DNA of 64,000 bases from Citrus sinensis (Eukaryota; Streptophyta; Magnoliopsida; Sapindales; Rutaceae). The position numbers were made by a program, and so were the translations under genes. The notes under the pieces are model-generated. The model saw nothing but the letters and a program-made list of their open reading frames with translations, made no database searches and was not told the DNA's origin. Below are positions 61,501-64,000 of this stretch, one piece after another (the first letter of the stretch is position 1; the number at the start of each line of letters is the position of its first letter). The DNA lies in NCBI RefSeq assembly GCF_022201045.2, contig NC_068562.1, forward strand, positions 2,418,001 to 2,482,000, written 5' to 3'.

Positions 61501-63359
61501 CATATACCTGCAGCTGCAGCACCAGCACCAGCAGCTAGCATTGCAGAAGCAGGGGGTGCCATGTCAAATCCACTTATCCTCTTGCTGAAAGTATAAACAG
61601 TTAATATAGTAGATTAAAAAAAAATTTAAAAAAAAATCAACTGGAAAGTGGCAGATTCCACTAACTACAAACAAGGACAAAAGGCATAAAAATTATGTAC
61701 CATCACAGATCACAACAAACATTGTGTAAACTGAAACACATCACATATTCACACCCCAATGACCAATAGAACATTTAAAAAGAAATACCAAAAGTGAAAA
61801 TAGATACGACCGGACTCAAAAGATCTCATAAACATACCAGGACTGAAACTTCAATAAATAAATCCTTCCAAAAAAAGGGGGTAACAAATTCCTACTTCCA
61901 TCACAATATACCAACATAATCCCCGCAACTCTTTATAACTTCTAAAGCATATACAAAATGAAAACAATAATAATAATAATTTACATCACAAAATTACCCC
62001 CCCCCCCACAAAAATCATAAGAGATTTAGGGAAGCAAATGCACTATCATAGTTTCTACATAGAGACTTGAGATGTTTTCCATAACCTACCTCTTCGACCG
62101 TGAACGAGAACGTGACCTAGATCTGTGCTCAGATCTACCTATTGAACGAGATCGAGAACGCCGCTTGTGCCTGTCCTCTCTGTCTCTATCATAATCTTTC
62201 CTTCTGAACATAGCAAATCACGATTAACAATTTAAGAAACAGATCTACTTGTACAACAAAACAAAAGATAGAATAAGAAGAGTGGAACTGAATTAAAACC
62301 CAGTTGCACAAGAACTGCTTTGCCTTTAATTACCTATCATAGTCTCGGCTTCGGTAGTGATCATCGTCATCCCTATCTCTCCTCCTCTCACTGCGTTCCC
62401 GACTACGTTCCCTATGGCGATCTCTATGATGGCGATCTTTTTCTCTGTCCTTTTCCCTATCCCTGTCCCTGTCCCTGCTTTTCTCCCTGTCCATGTCCCT
62501 GCTTTTCTCCCTGTCCGTGTCCCTGCTTTTCTCCCTATCCCTATCCTTTTCACGAGTACGATCCCGATCCCGGTCCCGGTCCCGGTCCTTATCACGCCCT
62601 TTTTCTTTTTCTTTTTCTCTACTCCTTGAGGACCCTCTTTCATAGTCACGAGACCCATGCTGCATGCAAATCAGTGAGATTAACAAGCAGAAAAAGAAAT
62701 TAATAGACAATTATTAGGTGCTTGCATTTAAATAAGGTGGTCAAAAGATGAATACTTGCACATCTCACTAACACGACCTCTGAGGATATTAAATATTGTA
62801 AATAAATTTAAGCATGATAACATAATCACCAGTGTAAGAAGCTAGTAGAAGCCTACACAGCATAATCTTACACAAAGCAAACACATCTAAATTCCTTATG
62901 CCATATGCTAATTTGAACTTGCATGTTACTAGCAAGCATAATCCATAATTTCATTCAGTGCTTTCTAAAACCCTAACTTTAAAGGAGTAATGGACTTCTA
63001 ATTAGAGCATTAGTTCCTTAAGTATCTCAAATCAAAGGAAAAGAAAAAAATAAATAATAATCACTAGCCAATGGAACAAAATCAGAATCTAGCCCTAACT
63101 AAAGAAACCCTCATCAAATCGCACGCTTGACCGAAGAATTTTACTAACAAATTTTGAAAGTAAACTTACAAGGTTTTAATAGATTATCAAATTAAGGAAT
63201 TCGAATACTTGTACGGGAGTCGACGAGTAGAAGTACCTGAGGTTTAGAGTCGCTGTGATCATCAGCTGAACGAGGCTGTGGAGAGGAACCATATTCGTAA
63301 TTATTGTTGTTGTTGTTGTTGTTATCGACATCCTCGCCGTTGACTTCATAATCAGCCAT
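58536..63359 (-). CDS. U2AF65A: U2AF large subunit (U2AF65)
   Basis: Thirteen exons, all GT-AG: 63237-63359, 62334-62659, 62090-62203, 61508-61584, 60789-60859, 60643-60690, 60492-60551, 60354-60414, 60158-60270, 59597-60043, 59308-59443, 58965-59032, 58536-58673. They keep one frame and give 593 aa. Order: an Asn run near residue 13, a long Arg/Asp/Glu-rich and RS-rich region (about 42-187), a Ala/Pro linker, RRM1 (about 259-337, RVYVGGLPP), RRM2 (about 379-457, RIFVGGLPYYFTE and GYAFCVY), and a C-terminal UHM-type RRM (about 497-593). U2AF65 binds the polypyrimidine tract and recruits U2 snRNP. Arabidopsis U2AF65A is 573 aa, close in size. The RS region is coded by 24-bp repeats (REKSRD units), so length may vary between alleles. 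Exon 6 starts at a CAGCAG tandem acceptor. Confidence 0.97.
62462..62560 (-). repeat. Coding minisatellite in the U2AF65 RS-like region
   Basis: About four units of 24 bases, each encoding eight residues of the form DREKSRDx. The units differ by single bases (Asp-Thr, Asp-Met, Asp-Arg positions). Repeat copy-number change would keep the frame. Confidence 0.8.
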
Positions 63360-64000
63360 GTTTTGCTTTGATTGATTTGTTTCGTATTCGGTTTCAATCT
63401 ATCTCGGGCAAGATTTGTCCTGTCTGCGAACTTGAGGCTGAGGCTGATGCTCTCACTCAGGAGGGCTGAAAATTCTAGGGCTTCCAATAAAACCTCTCCC
63501 TCTTTATAAAAAACCAAAAAGCGCGTCGGTCAATGCCTTTGCTTTGGTACGATGGGCAGCGTGGTAAAAAAAAAGAAATTCGTAGTAAGTCGCGGTTTCC
63601 CTCTTGCGATTCCCAATTCAATAATGCTTTATGCAAACGACAAAGTTTTAATGCAATTTTTTTTTTTTTTTTTTACTCACAATCGATTTATCGCTTACGT
63701 TAGCTGTTGTTAATCCATTAGTGTCAAATAAGTAGGCAACTTTTCTAATCTAGCTATCTTCATAAATTAATTGTCAATACTAATCATAAAACTAAATTTT
63801 TTACCATAATAGCCACATATGTCAATTTAAAACACTTTACTTTTAAAACAAACTAACCAAATCTAAAATAATTAATGCGAATGATCGCAGCATCGCACAC
63901 TATCAATGCGGGTGGGCAAGGACAGCCATTGTCCGCAACTGATGAGGGCGATGACCATAACGCCCGCAAACCACCCGAAACTAGTGCTAAGATATATATA
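63360..64000. other. Upstream region of U2AF65 and right edge of the window
   Basis: 63360-63500 is the 5' UTR region of U2AF65. A T-run lies at about 63657-63674. 63870-63990 is less AT-rich, with words like GCGGGTGGGCAA. I see no gene. Confidence 0.45.

Noticed and set aside
62320..62703. 127-codon plus-strand frame with Pro-Cys-Pro repeats
   Set aside because: It is the antisense of the Arg/Asp-rich RS exon of U2AF65; repeats on the coding strand force an open frame on the other.
1..64000. tRNA, rRNA and known microRNA sequences
   Set aside because: I looked for tRNA-like arm words and common conserved plant microRNA sequences and saw none, but this was by eye only.

Overview
This window is plant nuclear DNA, from a eudicot and most likely a woody rosid. 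My impression is Citrus or a close relative, but that is a guess from protein similarity and I could not test it. The evidence for a plant is intron-rich genes with GT-AG borders, plant-only families (PBRP, DUF1195, DUF620, OVATE, YUCCA, polyol transporter), very AT-rich intergenic DNA, and many small transposons. There are no prokaryotic genes and no CRISPR array. Exon coordinates below were worked out by hand from reading frame, splice sites and family knowledge, not by alignment.

Layout, left to right. 1-2044 (-): 5' part of PBRP, a plant TFIIB-related factor that runs off the left edge. 2865-5610 (-): a small DUF1195 membrane protein. 5.6-13.4 kb: gene-free, with a 1.95-kb Mutator-type element that has about 325-bp terminal inverted repeats. 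13415-14746 (-): a DUF620 protein. 17028-18844 (-): a polyol/monosaccharide transporter. 18.8-28.7 kb: AT-rich DNA with a Harbinger-type element and a 112-bp foldback. 28797-29966 (+): an OVATE family protein, the only convincing plus-strand gene. 30-42.8 kb: gene-poor DNA holding an intact solo LTR with its target duplication, a hAT-type element and several small repeats. 42808-44644 (-): a YUCCA-type flavin monooxygenase. 46479-47228: a foldback-like Mutator MITE. 48904-53184 (-): SF3B4 (SAP49). 54517-55728 (-): a mitochondrial P-class PPR protein. 56591-57552: a second copy of the Harbinger-type element. 58536-63359 (-): U2AF65, in 13 exons.

The gene order is the most informative large-scale feature. 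From memory of the Arabidopsis map, PBRP, DUF1195, polyol transporter, PPR and U2AF65A are consecutive at At4g36650-At4g36690. Polyol transporter, OFP7, SF3B4 and PPR lie at At2g18480-At2g18520. This window carries the union of both blocks in one collinear run, as expected if it represents the arrangement before the duplication, with DUF620 and YUCCA genes added. Functionally, SF3B4 and U2AF65 both act in 3' splice-site and branch-site recognition and sit about 5.4 kb apart on the same strand, with the PPR gene between them.

I found no undescribed multi-gene system. The unusual content is in the mobile elements and in the conserved neighbourhood.
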